NCBI GenBank assembly: GCA_030681615.1
Contig: JAUXSA010000145.1
Span: 23,223 to 87,222 of the forward strand
DNA: 64,000 nt
Source: Bacteroidota bacterium
Lineage (GTDB): Bacteria; Bacteroidota; Bacteroidia; B-17B0; Aurantibacillaceae
Direction: 5' to 3'
Part shown: positions 15,377 through 24,415 of the stretch, one piece after another
How positions within the stretch are numbered: position 1 is the first letter of the stretch
Layout: each line of letters begins with the position of its first letter
Position numbers and translations under genes: made by a program
The notes under the pieces: model-generated
Seen by the model: only the letters and a program-made list of their open reading frames with translations
Database searches by the model: none
What the model was told of the DNA's origin: nothing

Positions 15377-17818
15377 TCACATTTTGTATCGTAAACTAAT
15401 AATAAAATTTCTGCCGGGGGCGCTAATACCCGACGCAAAAGGTCGGTAAAGCTTGTCAGCAATATTTTCAACCCCTCCATTAATAGCAAAATACTTATTT
15501 ATAAAATAAGTGACTTTAAAATTTAAAGTGTACCAGGCCGGGACATACGGTTTTTTATCGGAAGTACGGGCGTAAATATATGGTTCTAACCTTTCAGACA
15601 ATGGCAGATCATCGTATGTCATTTTACCATTATACATTACATAAAGATCTGCTTTTATTTTTTTTGCGGCATACATTAAATGCGTATTTCCAAACAAAGG
15701 CGTTGCATGCGACAGTGGATAATATTTTGAACTATCCTGATTGTTCTCTTTACCTACCTGTAATGTTATATTATTACGAATAGATATGCCATGTCCAAAA
15801 TAGAACTCAACTCCATTTTGGACTCCATACACAATGGCATTGTTGGCATTTTGTAAGGCAAATACACGGCTATTTACCCCGTTATAAATTATACTGTCGT
15901 TACCATTATAAGTAAATGGTCGTCTAACCAACGCATTGGTAAGATAAGTGTAATAAAGGGCGGCATCTACTTTTAAGAAGTTCCCAAAAACCGCGGCGGT
16001 GCCTACCTCGGCATTGTAGGCGTACTCAGGTTTTAAATCCGGATTTGGCACAACCACATTACCCGGTTGCGAATCAAATACTTTACCAATGTCGTCAATA
16101 TTAGGTGCCCTAAATCCTGTAGAAGCATTAGAATATATTTGCCATTTTTTGGATGGAGCATACACAAAACCTAAACTACCATTTAAAGCGCCGCTATTAA
16201 TATTAGCCTCTGTAATTGGATAAACAAACAAAGTAGTATCAAACAAAGCTTTTATTTTGTAAAAGGTGTATCGTAAACCACCATTCACAATAAATTTATC
16301 CTTTATTTTTTGTTTGAGGTTAATGTATGCACCCGTTGTTTGCCAGGTAGAGCCGTCAGGGTAACGTGGGTTTAATTTTTGATCTGCGCCTGTGTAAATA
16401 TTAATACGATTTGACTTTGAATCAACCTTATTAAACACAAATTCGCTGCCATAAAAAATATGGGTATTTTCACCAATTTTTTTATCAAGATCTAAATTGG
16501 CAGAATATGCGTCCAGTTTTTCGTATTGGTGCCTTAACCTTGCATTGCCGCTTGTTGCACTTCCCGAAGCGTTGAAACGCCTATCATGTCGGCTTTCTTC
16601 AAAATGCTGATAGGCTACAATTAAGCGTATATTATTGTAGAGCAAATTATTTGCATTGTGTTTTAATGCCAGTCTCTGCATTTGCCAAATTTGGGGACCA
16701 TAATACCATTCAGAAAAATCAAGAGTTTTATCTGAATTGGCATCCGTTATTAAACGATCATAGCGAGGAGCATTACCACTTTCTGAATGATGAAAAGCAT
16801 AATCCACCATAAAATTTTTAGTTGGTGCGTATGCTACTTTTTGCATAAAATTAATTTGACTGTATTTGGAATTTACCTGAAGCGAAGGATTTGGATTAAC
16901 AACCTGAGTATCTTTATCTTGTTTTACTACCTGGTAAAAAGGCCTCTGGTAAACAGAGTCGCCACCTTGTGTTCCCGCCATTAGATCATCATATTTCGCG
17001 TAAGTAAAAGAAGTTGCAAAGGCAATTTTTTTGAATCCAATATTAAGATCCATGTGTCCGGTATTTTCCTGATTGGCGGTTGAATAACGCGCAAGTGCAT
17101 TTGCTTTTATAAACACTTTATTACTATCAGAGAATCGTGCGGTTTTTGTATGGAAATCCATAACACCACCAATGGCATCGCTACCATACATCACGGCGCC
17201 CGGGCCAAATAAAACCTCAACACTTTCCATAGCATTAGCATCTAATGAAATAACGTTTTGCACATTGCCTGAACGAAAAATAGCATTATTCATTCTAACC
17301 CCATCAATTACAAGCATAACCCTGTTAGTTCCAAACCCTCTAAGCATGGGAGAGCCGCCGGCCTGCTGGCTTTTTTGAATATACACACTGCTACCGGCTC
17401 CAAGCAGATCGGCTGTGGTTTGTGGATTTTGCAAATCCATATCTTTCATTTTCAGTTTTTCAATTCTAAAGGCGTTTTCCTTTTCTTCCTCTTCCCATCG
17501 ATTGGCGGTAATTGAAATTTCTGAAAGTGAAACAGGATTTTCGATCAATTCAATAATATATTTATTGGTTTCAATGTCTTTAAATGAAATTGTTAGAGGC
17601 AAATATCCTAAAGCGTTTACAAAAATACTATCAGCGTCTTTAAAGCCTTGTATTTGTATCTGACCACGTTGATTAGTTATTGCAGAAAAAATGGGTTCTT
17701 TGGTATATATTATTTGACCCGGCAAGGGTTCGCGGGTAGTTTTATCGATCAATAAAATAGTTTGAGCCATTGCACTATAAGATAACCACAGCAATGGCAA
17801 TAGTAAAAACTTCTTCAT
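15377..17818 (-). CDS. TonB-dependent outer-membrane receptor
   Basis: The 813 residues show a signal peptide (1-18), a carboxypeptidase-regulatory-like domain (about 19-100), a plug domain (about 115-225, with RGFGTNRVMLVIDGVRMNN and GPGAVMYGSDAIGGV), and a 22-strand barrel ending FIISLRYKM. In the barrel, FRAPNIDDIG followed by VPNPDLKPE matches the FRAP and NP(N/D)L motifs known from heme and hemoglobin receptors, so heme or a heme protein is a reasonable but unproven substrate; cobalamin is the main alternative. It takes energy from TonB-ExbBD, which is not in the window. The short membrane protein upstream (17894-18418) is probably in the same unit, 75 bp apart. Confidence 0.93.
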   Translation of the reverse strand: MKKFLLLPLLWLSYSAMAQTILLIDKTTREPLPGQIIYTKEPIFSAITNQRGQIQIQGFKDADSIFVNALGYLPLTISFKDIETNKYIIELIENPVSLSEISITANRWEEEEKENAFRIEKLKMKDMDLQNPQTTADLLGAGSSVYIQKSQQAGGSPMLRGFGTNRVMLVIDGVRMNNAIFRSGNVQNVISLDANAMESVEVLFGPGAVMYGSDAIGGVMDFHTKTARFSDSNKVFIKANALARYSTANQENTGHMDLNIGFKKIAFATSFTYAKYDDLMAGTQGGDSVYQRPFYQVVKQDKDTQVVNPNPSLQVNSKYSQINFMQKVAYAPTKNFMVDYAFHHSESGNAPRYDRLITDANSDKTLDFSEWYYGPQIWQMQRLALKHNANNLLYNNIRLIVAYQHFEESRHDRRFNASGSATSGNARLRHQYEKLDAYSANLDLDKKIGENTHIFYGSEFVFNKVDSKSNRINIYTGADQKLNPRYPDGSTWQTTGAYINLKQKIKDKFIVNGGLRYTFYKIKALFDTTLFVYPITEANINSGALNGSLGFVYAPSKKWQIYSNASTGFRAPNIDDIGKVFDSQPGNVVVPNPDLKPEYAYNAEVGTAAVFGNFLKVDAALYYTYLTNALVRRPFTYNGNDSIIYNGVNSRVFALQNANNAIVYGVQNGVEFYFGHGISIRNNITLQVGKENNQDSSKYYPLSHATPLFGNTHLMYAAKKIKADLYVMYNGKMTYDDLPLSERLEPYIYARTSDKKPYVPAWYTLNFKVTYFINKYFAINGGVENIADKLYRPFASGISAPGRNFIISLRYKM

Positions 17819-17893
17819 TTAATAAAGCTTAAATTTTATGAATAAAAAAATACAAGGTTTCTTGTAAATAAGAAACGGATAGAAATTATATTC

Positions 17894-18418
17894 TTAAAAC
17901 CTTGGTGGCTTTATTTGTTTTAAATAGAATTTAAAATCTTCGAAAAGGAGATCTGAGACATTTAACTGACCACTTAACTCAACTTTAATTAACCCTAACG
18001 AATTGTTATTTTCAAGATAAGTAAGGTTTAAAAGCAATTTAATAAGATCGGCAAAATCTTTATGAATGCCTTTGTTAGCGCAAAAGAAATTCTTAAAGAG
18101 TGTATTCTCAGCTTTATCTTCAATAAGGGATACTAGTGCTTTACCATTAGTTTTTTTAACAGCAATTACCTCATGATAAACACCATCAATAACCAGTTCT
18201 TTATTGTTCTCTTTCCAGTCAAATCCCTGCTTATCAATAAAAAGATCGCCTTCGGCCAATTGAACGACAAACACCTCGCTTTTACTTTCTTTAATTAACT
18301 GATCCCTGAAATTATGCTTTTGAACTTTGATGTAGGAAATGAAAAATAAAAAGCGAAAAGTAATTACACCAATGATCAATAATATAACAAAAGGAGATAA
18401 TTTTTTCGCCAATTTCAT
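17894..18418 (-). CDS. Membrane-anchored hypothetical protein before the receptor
   Basis: The 174-residue protein has one N-terminal membrane helix (about residues 10-32) with a positive inside end (MKLAKKLS), then a soluble domain outside the inner membrane of mixed beta and alpha character (SEVFVVQLAEGDLFID; WKENNKELVIDGVYHEV). I do not recognise it. It sits just upstream of the TonB-dependent receptor on the same strand, so it may assist uptake or be regulated with it. The spacing of 75 bp leaves room for a separate promoter. A strong terminator of the ECF-sigma operon lies just upstream, so transcription starts anew here. Confidence 0.65.
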   Translation of the reverse strand: MKLAKKLSPFVILLIIGVITFRFLFFISYIKVQKHNFRDQLIKESKSEVFVVQLAEGDLFIDKQGFDWKENNKELVIDGVYHEVIAVKKTNGKALVSLIEDKAENTLFKNFFCANKGIHKDFADLIKLLLNLTYLENNNSLGLIKVELSGQLNVSDLLFEDFKFYLKQIKPPRF

Positions 18419-18452
18419 CTACAGTAAAACTACTCTTTTTTTTGAATAAAAA

Positions 18453-18486
18453 AAATCCCTTCTGCAACACAAAGCAGAAGGGATTT
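18453..18486 (-). terminator. Strong rho-independent terminator after PKD lipoprotein gene
   Basis: A perfect 13-bp stem (AAATCCCTTCTGC with its inverse at 18474-18486) and 8-base loop. On the minus strand the stem is followed by a long T-run interrupted once, which places termination after the gene at 18585. The plus-strand side has only a weak T-run. Confidence 0.9.
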
Positions 18487-18584
18487 ACTTTTTAAACACA
18501 GAACTAACACAGAACTATAGAACAGCAAAATTGTTTAACTTCTATTAAATACGTTGGTTAAGAACAAATGGTTGGGTAATATTT

Positions 18585-19700
18585 TTAATTTTTATAAGTT
18601 ATAGCAATAACGGCCTCTCCATCCTTAATTTCGAGCGAGTTAGCCCCATTATAAACGGTACAATTGAATTTTATCCTGACCTTCTTAAAAGGTTGGTTAC
18701 TATCTTCAGCCTGGTAATTCTCTACCGAAACGATCTTAAAATGATTGTTTTTTGATTGGTTTACCTGGCCTAAAGTATAAACATTTCCTTTTGGGTCGTT
18801 AACAAGTATGCTTACCGTACAAAGGGCATTAGGATTTGATACCGGCGTAAAGTAGGCGTTAAAATTAGGATCGCTTACTCCGCTGTTAAAGGCAGGGATG
18901 GTATAATACGATTCACAGGTATCGTTGTTTGCATCTATAACCGTAAGTTTTACAGGATAAATATCAGGAACCGGATATTCATGTGTTGGTGAAGATTCAG
19001 AAGAATTATAACCGTCTCCAAAATCCCACGAATAACTAAAAGGTGCTACACCAGTGATATTTGTTGTAGAGAATTTATAGTTAAATGCACTGAAAGGATT
19101 GATCCTGTAAGCATTTACATTTGTTTGAACCGGGTTACCTATTCTATAAACATTTGTGTGGGTAATGTTATTGAATGTAGGACTGCTTACAGATAAAGAT
19201 GCGCTATAAGTTTTATTTGCTTTAAACGTTTTACTGCAGGTTGAAGTATTCCAGCTATCGCCATCACTAAACAACCAATTATAGGTTGGTGAAGTTGTTG
19301 ATTGACGAGGGACAAAGTTACCGATATAATAAAGAGGCTCAAGAGAAGCATCATTATATTGATAAGTAGTAAACATCAATGTGCTGTCGATATTCATAGC
19401 ACCGTCAGGTGATGTTTTATAGTCGTTAAACATAACCGTTAATCCAAACCCACAATTATCAGAGCAATTTTTTTGTTTTAATTCACCTTTAAAAACATAT
19501 ACATCGTTGGAGTCTTTGTAATAGGACGACTTCATGTAATACGCATTTACACCTGCTTCTATATCAACAGGGAAACCGCCGATATCGCACTTAAAATAAA
19601 AAACCGGTCCCGGCTCTTCATCTTTAGGAGGAAGGGATTTTTTATTACATGAGTTAAAGAACAACCCAATAAGTATCAGAACGAGTACATGTGTTTTCAT
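18585..19700 (-). CDS. PKD-domain lipoprotein, ECF-sigma operon
   Basis: A 371-residue lipoprotein with lipobox FNSC (Cys18). The central part has a PKD domain (about residues 214-270) with the hallmark YSWDFGDGYNSSESSPTHEY. The rest is beta-rich with paired cysteines (KQKNCSDNCGFG). Lipidation would place it in the inner or outer membrane facing the periplasm or surface. It follows the sigma factor and the anchor-barrel protein with a gap of only 3 bp and ends at a strong terminator, so it is the last gene of a three-gene sigma operon. A role as ligand-binding or target surface protein of that sigma system is inference. Confidence 0.8.
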   Translation of the reverse strand: MKTHVLVLILIGLFFNSCNKKSLPPKDEEPGPVFYFKCDIGGFPVDIEAGVNAYYMKSSYYKDSNDVYVFKGELKQKNCSDNCGFGLTVMFNDYKTSPDGAMNIDSTLMFTTYQYNDASLEPLYYIGNFVPRQSTTSPTYNWLFSDGDSWNTSTCSKTFKANKTYSASLSVSSPTFNNITHTNVYRIGNPVQTNVNAYRINPFSAFNYKFSTTNITGVAPFSYSWDFGDGYNSSESSPTHEYPVPDIYPVKLTVIDANNDTCESYYTIPAFNSGVSDPNFNAYFTPVSNPNALCTVSILVNDPKGNVYTLGQVNQSKNNHFKIVSVENYQAEDSNQPFKKVRIKFNCTVYNGANSLEIKDGEAVIAITYKN

Positions 19701-19703
19701 ATA

Positions 19704-21134
19704 TTATTTTTCAAATAAAGTATATTGTAACCCTACTCTTAAACCCACTGGTTTTTGTGAGTAGTTGTTTGAGCTTGTATTTTTAAAGATATCACGCACA
19801 CCATACATAACCTCTGTGTTTAAGAACAATCGTTTATTTAATTGCGCTTTGTAAAATGCAGAAACTAAAACGTTGTTTAACCTAACACCTTCGTAAATAC
19901 CTGAACTGTTTGAGGTCATTTCGTTTGATTTGATATTATCTGTTAATCGATATGTTTCAACAACATTTTTTGAAGAGAATAAAAAGCTTGGGCTAACTGA
20001 TGCACCAATTTGGTGAGCAGAATTGACAGCATAATATATTTTAACCGGAACAGAGAAATAGAAAAGAGATTTTGTTGTAATAACCGTGTTAGAAGAAGTT
20101 GAACCTAAACCATAAACAGATTTAGAACTTTCGTAAAAAGATTGTTTAATGTTACCAACATTATAGAATTGTGAGCCTGCGCTAAAACCGATCTTTTTAT
20201 TTAAGAATTTACCGTAGTTAACACCTGCGTACCAGTTTAAACCTCTACCATCTTTTCCATCTTTAGAATCCCATCCTAGTAAGAAAGCACCACCTGCTTC
20301 TGCATTTAAGAAGCTCAAACGCTTTTTACCTTTACGGCGATAATCTTCATCGTACCAGCTTGGTATTTTAAGAGCACCAAGTTTTACATTACGGTTTGAG
20401 TAAACAATATTTAATTTTGAATCTATTCTATCAAGTGCATTGTGTTCTAACAGAACGTTACCATCATACATTGTTTTATTTCTAAAACCATCAGCCATAC
20501 CATTTGCATCTGCATTTTTTAAACTGCCATCTTCGTTAAGAGCAGCAATACCCTTTTTACCTAAGCCTTTTGATCCAGAAGAATATTTAGATCCTTTTTT
20601 ACCTTTAGAAACGGTTGAGTTATTTTCTTTTTGAGATGATGCTATATTTTCTGAATTAGAATTGTTGGTAGAAACATTATCGGAAACATTTGCATTGTTT
20701 GAATTTACCGCTAAAATATTATTAATATCGTTAGAGCTGCTTCCTGTGTAATTTGCCAAACCTACAGTTTGGTTATTGCTGTTATTTGAAGCTAATAAAT
20801 TATTATCAGAATTATAGTTGTTATTTTTAGTTGCATTTGTGCCTTGAGCTTGCGCAGATGAGCCGTCGTTATTATTTGATCCTGTATTACCAGAAGCCAG
20901 TTGTCCTTTGATACCAGAAGGGCCCTGTATCTTGTATACCGCAATACTTGCAGATGTGATACCAAGGAACAACAGGCCTAAAAATAAGAATTTACCCCAA
21001 CCGCGGCTGGTGGCAAGTCTTCTTTCAGCATCTAATTGCATACTCAGCTTGTTCCAATTTTGCTCATCAAATGGAAACTCCGCTTCATCAACTTTTTTTC
21101 TGATGATCTTATCAAACTTTTGTTCTGGGTTCAT
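19704..21134 (-). CDS. Anchor-linker-barrel protein, putative anti-sigma/OMP fusion
   Basis: The 476 residues divide into a charged cytoplasmic segment (1-45, with FPFDEQNWNKLSMQLDAERR), one membrane helix (about 47-66, FLFLGLLFLGITSASIAVY), a long Asn/Ser/Gly-rich linker (about 70-190), and a C-terminal region of about 230 residues with alternating beta strands ending VGLRVGLQYTLFEK, which looks like an outer-membrane barrel. The gene follows the ECF sigma gene by 8 bp. The N-terminal segment before the helix is where an anti-sigma factor binds its sigma, so the protein might sense at the outer membrane and hold the sigma factor at the inner one. No recognised anti-sigma zinc motif (HxxxCxxC) is present. 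Confidence 0.7.
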   Translation of the reverse strand: MNPEQKFDKIIRKKVDEAEFPFDEQNWNKLSMQLDAERRLATSRGWGKFLFLGLLFLGITSASIAVYKIQGPSGIKGQLASGNTGSNNNDGSSAQAQGTNATKNNNYNSDNNLLASNNSNNQTVGLANYTGSSSNDINNILAVNSNNANVSDNVSTNNSNSENIASSQKENNSTVSKGKKGSKYSSGSKGLGKKGIAALNEDGSLKNADANGMADGFRNKTMYDGNVLLEHNALDRIDSKLNIVYSNRNVKLGALKIPSWYDEDYRRKGKKRLSFLNAEAGGAFLLGWDSKDGKDGRGLNWYAGVNYGKFLNKKIGFSAGSQFYNVGNIKQSFYESSKSVYGLGSTSSNTVITTKSLFYFSVPVKIYYAVNSAHQIGASVSPSFLFSSKNVVETYRLTDNIKSNEMTSNSSGIYEGVRLNNVLVSAFYKAQLNKRLFLNTEVMYGVRDIFKNTSSNNYSQKPVGLRVGLQYTLFEK

Positions 21135-21142
21135 GTTTTCTT

Positions 21143-21694
21143 TTATACTCTAATTAATATATTTTTTCCTATTTGTTCTTTTAATTTTTCTCTTGCTGCG
21201 TTTAAATGCCACTTAGAAGTTCCTTCGCTAATGCCAAGCATTTCGCCAACCTCTTTGTGCGAATAACCGTCAATAACATACAAGTTAAACACTTGCTTTG
21301 TTGCCTGCGGTAATTTATTTATCTCGTCGTAAATTTGTTTACAGCTAATATTGCTTAGTGCATCGTTCACATCTGCGTAATCAGATGAATCGTAATATTC
21401 ATCAACATAACTAACGCGTTCTTTTTCGCGTTTTTGTTTTCTGTACTCATCAATTAAAGTGTTCACCATAATTCGTCGGATCCAAACTTTAAATGGAATT
21501 TCAGTTTTGTATGTACCTATATTTCTTAAAATTTTAAGGAACCCCATATTTAAAATTTCTGAGGCCGTATCTTTATCCTTGTTGTAACGCATACAAATAC
21601 TCATCAGGTAACTGTAGGATACTTTGTATAGTTCATACTCCGCCCTGCGATCCTGCTTTACGCACATTGCAATAAGTTCCGGAGTAATGTTCAT
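21143..21694 (-). CDS. RNA polymerase ECF sigma factor, sigma-70 family
   Basis: Region 2 is visible as YSYLMSICMRYNKDKDTASE followed by KVWIRRIMVNTLIDEYRKQ, and region 4 as LPQATKQVFNLYVIDGYSHKEVGEMLG with the recognition helix SEGTSKWHLNAAREKLK. It directs RNA polymerase to an envelope or stress regulon. I take the start as MNITPELIAMCVKQ at 21694, the usual start of this family; the frame stays open to an ATG at 21751 that would add 19 atypical residues. It is first in a three-gene operon with the anchor-barrel protein and the PKD lipoprotein, so the three probably form one signalling unit. Confidence 0.93.
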   Translation of the reverse strand: MNITPELIAMCVKQDRRAEYELYKVSYSYLMSICMRYNKDKDTASEILNMGFLKILRNIGTYKTEIPFKVWIRRIMVNTLIDEYRKQKREKERVSYVDEYYDSSDYADVNDALSNISCKQIYDEINKLPQATKQVFNLYVIDGYSHKEVGEMLGISEGTSKWHLNAAREKLKEQIGKNILIRV

Positions 21695-21817
21695 AGATGG
21701 TATTTCTCTATATATTATACGTTTAAAGTTAAGCAAAAGTTGGGTTAGCACCCTAATGTAAGATGTTAAAAATCAGTTAAATAGGGTGAATCGTAGGTAT
21801 AAATGAGTGAAAAGAAA

Positions 21818-21846
21818 ATCCCAAAGGCTTAAATAACCTCTGGGAT
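21818..21846 (-). terminator. Terminator after accD
   Basis: ATCCCAGAGG pairs with CCTTTGGGAT on the minus strand (one G-U pair), loop of 9 bases, followed by TTTTCTTTT. It lies 25 bp past the accD stop and isolates it from the sigma operon. Confidence 0.75.
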
Positions 21847-21871
21847 CCAAATAAAATGAAGAAAATTTATT

Positions 21872-22717
21872 CTAACTCTTAAACATTTTCAATAACGCGG
21901 CCAACTTTTCTTTTAGCTCAGTGCGCGGAATAATTTTATCAAGAAATCCATGTTCTAAAACGAATTCTGCAGTTTGAAATCCTTTTGGAAGATCTTTACC
22001 AATTGTTTCTTTTACAACGCGCGGACCCGCAAAACCAATTAAAGAACCGGGCTCCGCAATATTAAGATCGCCCAACATAGCATAACTTGCAGTAACACCA
22101 CCCGTTGTAGGGTCTGTTAATAAAGAGATGTAAGGTATGCCGGCTTTATCCAGCTGACTTAATTTTGCCGATGTTTTTGCCATTTGCATTAAAGAAAATG
22201 CAGCTTCCATCATACGCGCGCCACCACTTTTTGAAATGATAAGTAAAGGTGTTTTTGTTTTAAGACAATGATCGATGGAGCGTGCAATTTTTTCGCCCAC
22301 AACGCTTCCCATACTGCCGCCTATAAAAGAAAAATCCATGCAACATATAACAAGATCGTAACCATTAACCTTGCCATATGCGCTTCTTAAAGCGTCCCTT
22401 AAACCTGTTTTCTTAATGGTATCGGTTAATCTGTCGGTATATTTTTTAGTATCGGTAAAGTCAAGCGGGTCGCCGCTTACAAGGTTTTCATTGAGTTCGG
22501 TAAATTGGTTGTCGTCGAAAATAACCTCAAAATATTCTTTGCTGCCAATACGCTCATGATGTGCGCACTCTATACACACATATTTATTACCGGCATGTTC
22601 CTGGGCTGTATTTATTTTTTTGCACGAAGGGCACTTGTACCATAATCCTTCAGGAGTTTCCTTCTTCTCTTTTGTAGAAGTTGTAATACCTGATTTTAAT
22701 CTTTTAAACCAACCCAT
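21872..22717 (-). CDS. accD: Acetyl-CoA carboxylase carboxyltransferase subunit beta
   Basis: AccD and AccA form the carboxyltransferase that makes malonyl-CoA for fatty-acid synthesis. The N-terminal zinc ribbon is intact (Cys29, Cys32, Cys48, Cys51 in CPSCKK and CIECAHH). The crotonase-like core shows [19 protein letters not shown] and [16 protein letters not shown], which bind CoA and biotin, and [13 protein letters not shown] before the end. Length (281) and motifs are standard. It is cytoplasmic. The gene ends at its own terminator; the upstream fba gene is on the same strand, 71 bp away across a small repeat. Confidence 0.97.
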   Translation of the reverse strand: MGWFKRLKSGITTSTKEKKETPEGLWYKCPSCKKINTAQEHAGNKYVCIECAHHERIGSKEYFEVIFDDNQFTELNENLVSGDPLDFTDTKKYTDRLTDTIKKTGLRDALRSAYGKVNGYDLVICCMDFSFIGGSMGSVVGEKIARSIDHCLKTKTPLLIISKSGGARMMEAAFSLMQMAKTSAKLSQLDKAGIPYISLLTDPTTGGVTASYAMLGDLNIAEPGSLIGFAGPRVVKETIGKDLPKGFQTAEFVLEHGFLDKIIPRTELKEKLAALLKMFKS

Positions 22718-22722
22718 TTTTT

Positions 22723-22783
22723 ATTTAAGATTTTAGCTTTGAAGATTTAAGAAATCTAAAATCTGACTTCTTAAATCTTAAAT
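22723..22783. repeat. Short AAATCTTAAAT inverted repeat between accD and fba
   Basis: ATTTAAGATTT at 22723-22733 is inverted at 22773-22783, with related GATTTAAGA and AAATCTAAAATCT phrases between them. It fills nearly the whole 71-bp gap between the two genes and has no coding capacity. It could fold as an RNA hairpin or be a dispersed repeat. Confidence 0.6.
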
Positions 22784-22788
22784 TTATT

Positions 22789-23844
22789 TTAAGCAATAGT
22801 TATAGATTTATCCAAATACACATCCTGCACGGCATTTAATAACTGAATACCATCTGCAATTGGTTTTTGAAATGCTTTTCTTCCACTGATCAACCCTTGC
22901 CCACCTGCTCTTTTATTAACTACAGCAGTTGTTACAGCCTCTGAAAGATCGCTGGCACCTTTACTTTCGCCGCCGCTATTAATTAAGCCCATACGGCCCA
23001 TGTAACAATTGGCAACCTGGTAACGACAAAGATCTATCGGGTGTTCGGTTGTTAATTCAGAATATACTTTTGGATGTGTTTTACCAAAGTTAACGGCATT
23101 GTAACCGCCATTTTTATCGGATAATTTTTGTTTGATGATATCGGCCTGAATAGTTACCCCTAAATGATTTGCCTGTGATGAAAGATCGGTTGCAGTATGA
23201 TAATCAACACCATCTTTTTTGAATGCATTGTTACGGGTATAACACCATAAAATAGTTGCCATTCCTAACTCATGCGCTCTTTCAAAAGCCTGCGCCACTT
23301 CTACGATCTGGCGTGATGACTCAGGTGATCCAAAATAAATTGTTGCTCCTACTGCTACTGCTCCCATGTTCCATGCTTCTTCTACAGAACCAAACATGAT
23401 CTGATCGAATTTGTTGGGATAGGTTAAAAATTCGTTATGATTAATTTTTACAATAAAAGGTATTTTATGAGCGTATTTCCTGGAAACCGACGCTAATACA
23501 CCAAAAGTGGACGCTACAGCATTGCAACCACCGTCTATAGCTAGTTTCACGATATTTTCGCTATCGAAATAAATTGGGTTTGGTGCAAAACTGGCACCGG
23601 CACTGTGTTCTATTCCCTGATCAACGGGCAAAATGCTCATATAGCCTGTACCTGCAAGTCTTCCATGATTATATAATTGGTTTAAACTTCTTAATACTTG
23701 CGGGTTGCGGTTTGACGGAGAGAACATACGGTCTACAAAATCATTACCCGGTAAATGAAGGTGTTCTTTAGAAATAGTTTTACAGGTATGGTTTAAAAGA
23801 TCGTTGGCATTGCTGCCTAATAATTCTACTATTTTGGTTGTCAT
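22789..23844 (-). CDS. fbaB: Fructose-bisphosphate aldolase class I (FbaB/DhnA type)
   Basis: This enzyme cleaves fructose-1,6-bisphosphate to two triose phosphates through a Schiff base. The protein matches the archaeal-type class I aldolases: [20 protein letters not shown] at the N-terminal active-site region, [11 protein letters not shown], and a [17 protein letters not shown] segment with the lysine expected for the Schiff base, then [13 protein letters not shown] and [16 protein letters not shown] for phosphate binding. At 351 residues it has the length of E. coli FbaB. It is cytoplasmic and probably multimeric. A TATATTTG box lies 22 bp upstream on the minus strand. Confidence 0.95.
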   Translation of the reverse strand: MTTKIVELLGSNANDLLNHTCKTISKEHLHLPGNDFVDRMFSPSNRNPQVLRSLNQLYNHGRLAGTGYMSILPVDQGIEHSAGASFAPNPIYFDSENIVKLAIDGGCNAVASTFGVLASVSRKYAHKIPFIVKINHNEFLTYPNKFDQIMFGSVEEAWNMGAVAVGATIYFGSPESSRQIVEVAQAFERAHELGMATILWCYTRNNAFKKDGVDYHTATDLSSQANHLGVTIQADIIKQKLSDKNGGYNAVNFGKTHPKVYSELTTEHPIDLCRYQVANCYMGRMGLINSGGESKGASDLSEAVTTAVVNKRAGGQGLISGRKAFQKPIADGIQLLNAVQDVYLDKSITIA

Positions 23845-23865
23845 GAAACTTAAAATTTAAGGTAG

Positions 23866-23873
23866 CAAATATA
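23866..23873 (-). promoter_or_regulatory. Probable -7 element of fbaB
   Basis: On the minus strand TATATTTG, an exact match to TAnnTTTG, 22 bp before the start codon. No TTTG is seen at the proper distance for a -33 box. Confidence 0.45.
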
Positions 23874-23981
23874 CAGAAAGTAGTTGAGTTTTTTATAAAA
23901 AAAGGAGGAGTACTGCTGTAATGGAATCCCAAAATTATTTGTTTTTTTACTAAAAAAATTGGCTCGTCATATAACAAAAAA

Positions 23982-24001
23982 ACCCCGCCAACCGGCAGGG
24001 T
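23982..24001 (-). terminator. Terminator of the Sia-like module
   Basis: On the minus strand ACCCTGCC pairs with GGCGGGGT (one G-U pair, 4-base loop) and is followed by seven T. It lies 22 bp after the siaC-like stop and ends that operon. Confidence 0.88.
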
Positions 24002-24023
24002 AATATATTTAGAAAATAAAATA

Positions 24024-24404
24024 TTATTCGTTAACCATTACCATTTTAAATGGCACGTTAATGATGGCCTGATAATCTTCACCAGCTTCTAACATATCTT
24101 CATCATCTTCTTCGTAATGCCAGTTAATAGTAACAGCGCTACCACCTTTATTAATACCTTCTAACTTCTTAAACACATCTAAGATGCATTTTGAAGATGA
24201 TGTATTAAAATACTCCAACTGCACATTAACAGTTGTAGCAGTTTTTGCAGCGCTAGAATATTTATCCAGTGCATCCACTAAAGGTTTGTAAAATTCAATA
24301 GAATTCTCAGGAATTGAACGTCCTTTGATCTCTAAAATTCCACCATTTAAGTCAAAACTGATACTTGGTGTTTTTGGTGTGCCTTCGATAGCGTATTTGT
24401 CCAT
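24024..24404 (-). CDS. SiaC-like regulatory phosphoprotein (DUF1987)
   Basis: The 126-residue protein has the DUF1987 pattern: EGTPKTPSISFDLNGG then LEIKGRSIPENS at 24-35, and LEYFNTSSSKCILDVFKKLE at 63-82. In Pseudomonas aeruginosa SiaC the phosphorylated residue is Thr68, in this same YFNTSSSK context, and here that threonine is also residue 68. SiaC is phosphorylated by SiaB and dephosphorylated by the PP2C-like SiaA; its unphosphorylated form activates the diguanylate cyclase SiaD there. No diguanylate cyclase is nearby here, so the target must be different or encoded elsewhere. It is 11 bp downstream of siaB-like, and a terminator follows. Confidence 0.9.
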   Translation of the reverse strand: MDKYAIEGTPKTPSISFDLNGGILEIKGRSIPENSIEFYKPLVDALDKYSSAAKTATTVNVQLEYFNTSSSKCILDVFKKLEGINKGGSAVTINWHYEEDDEDMLEAGEDYQAIINVPFKMVMVNE

Positions 24405-24415
24405 AATTGTATTTT

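Noticed and set aside
21695..21751. Longer N-terminus of the ECF sigma factor from ATG 21751
   Set aside because: The extra 19 residues do not fit the family, whose members begin close to MNITPELIAMCVKQ.
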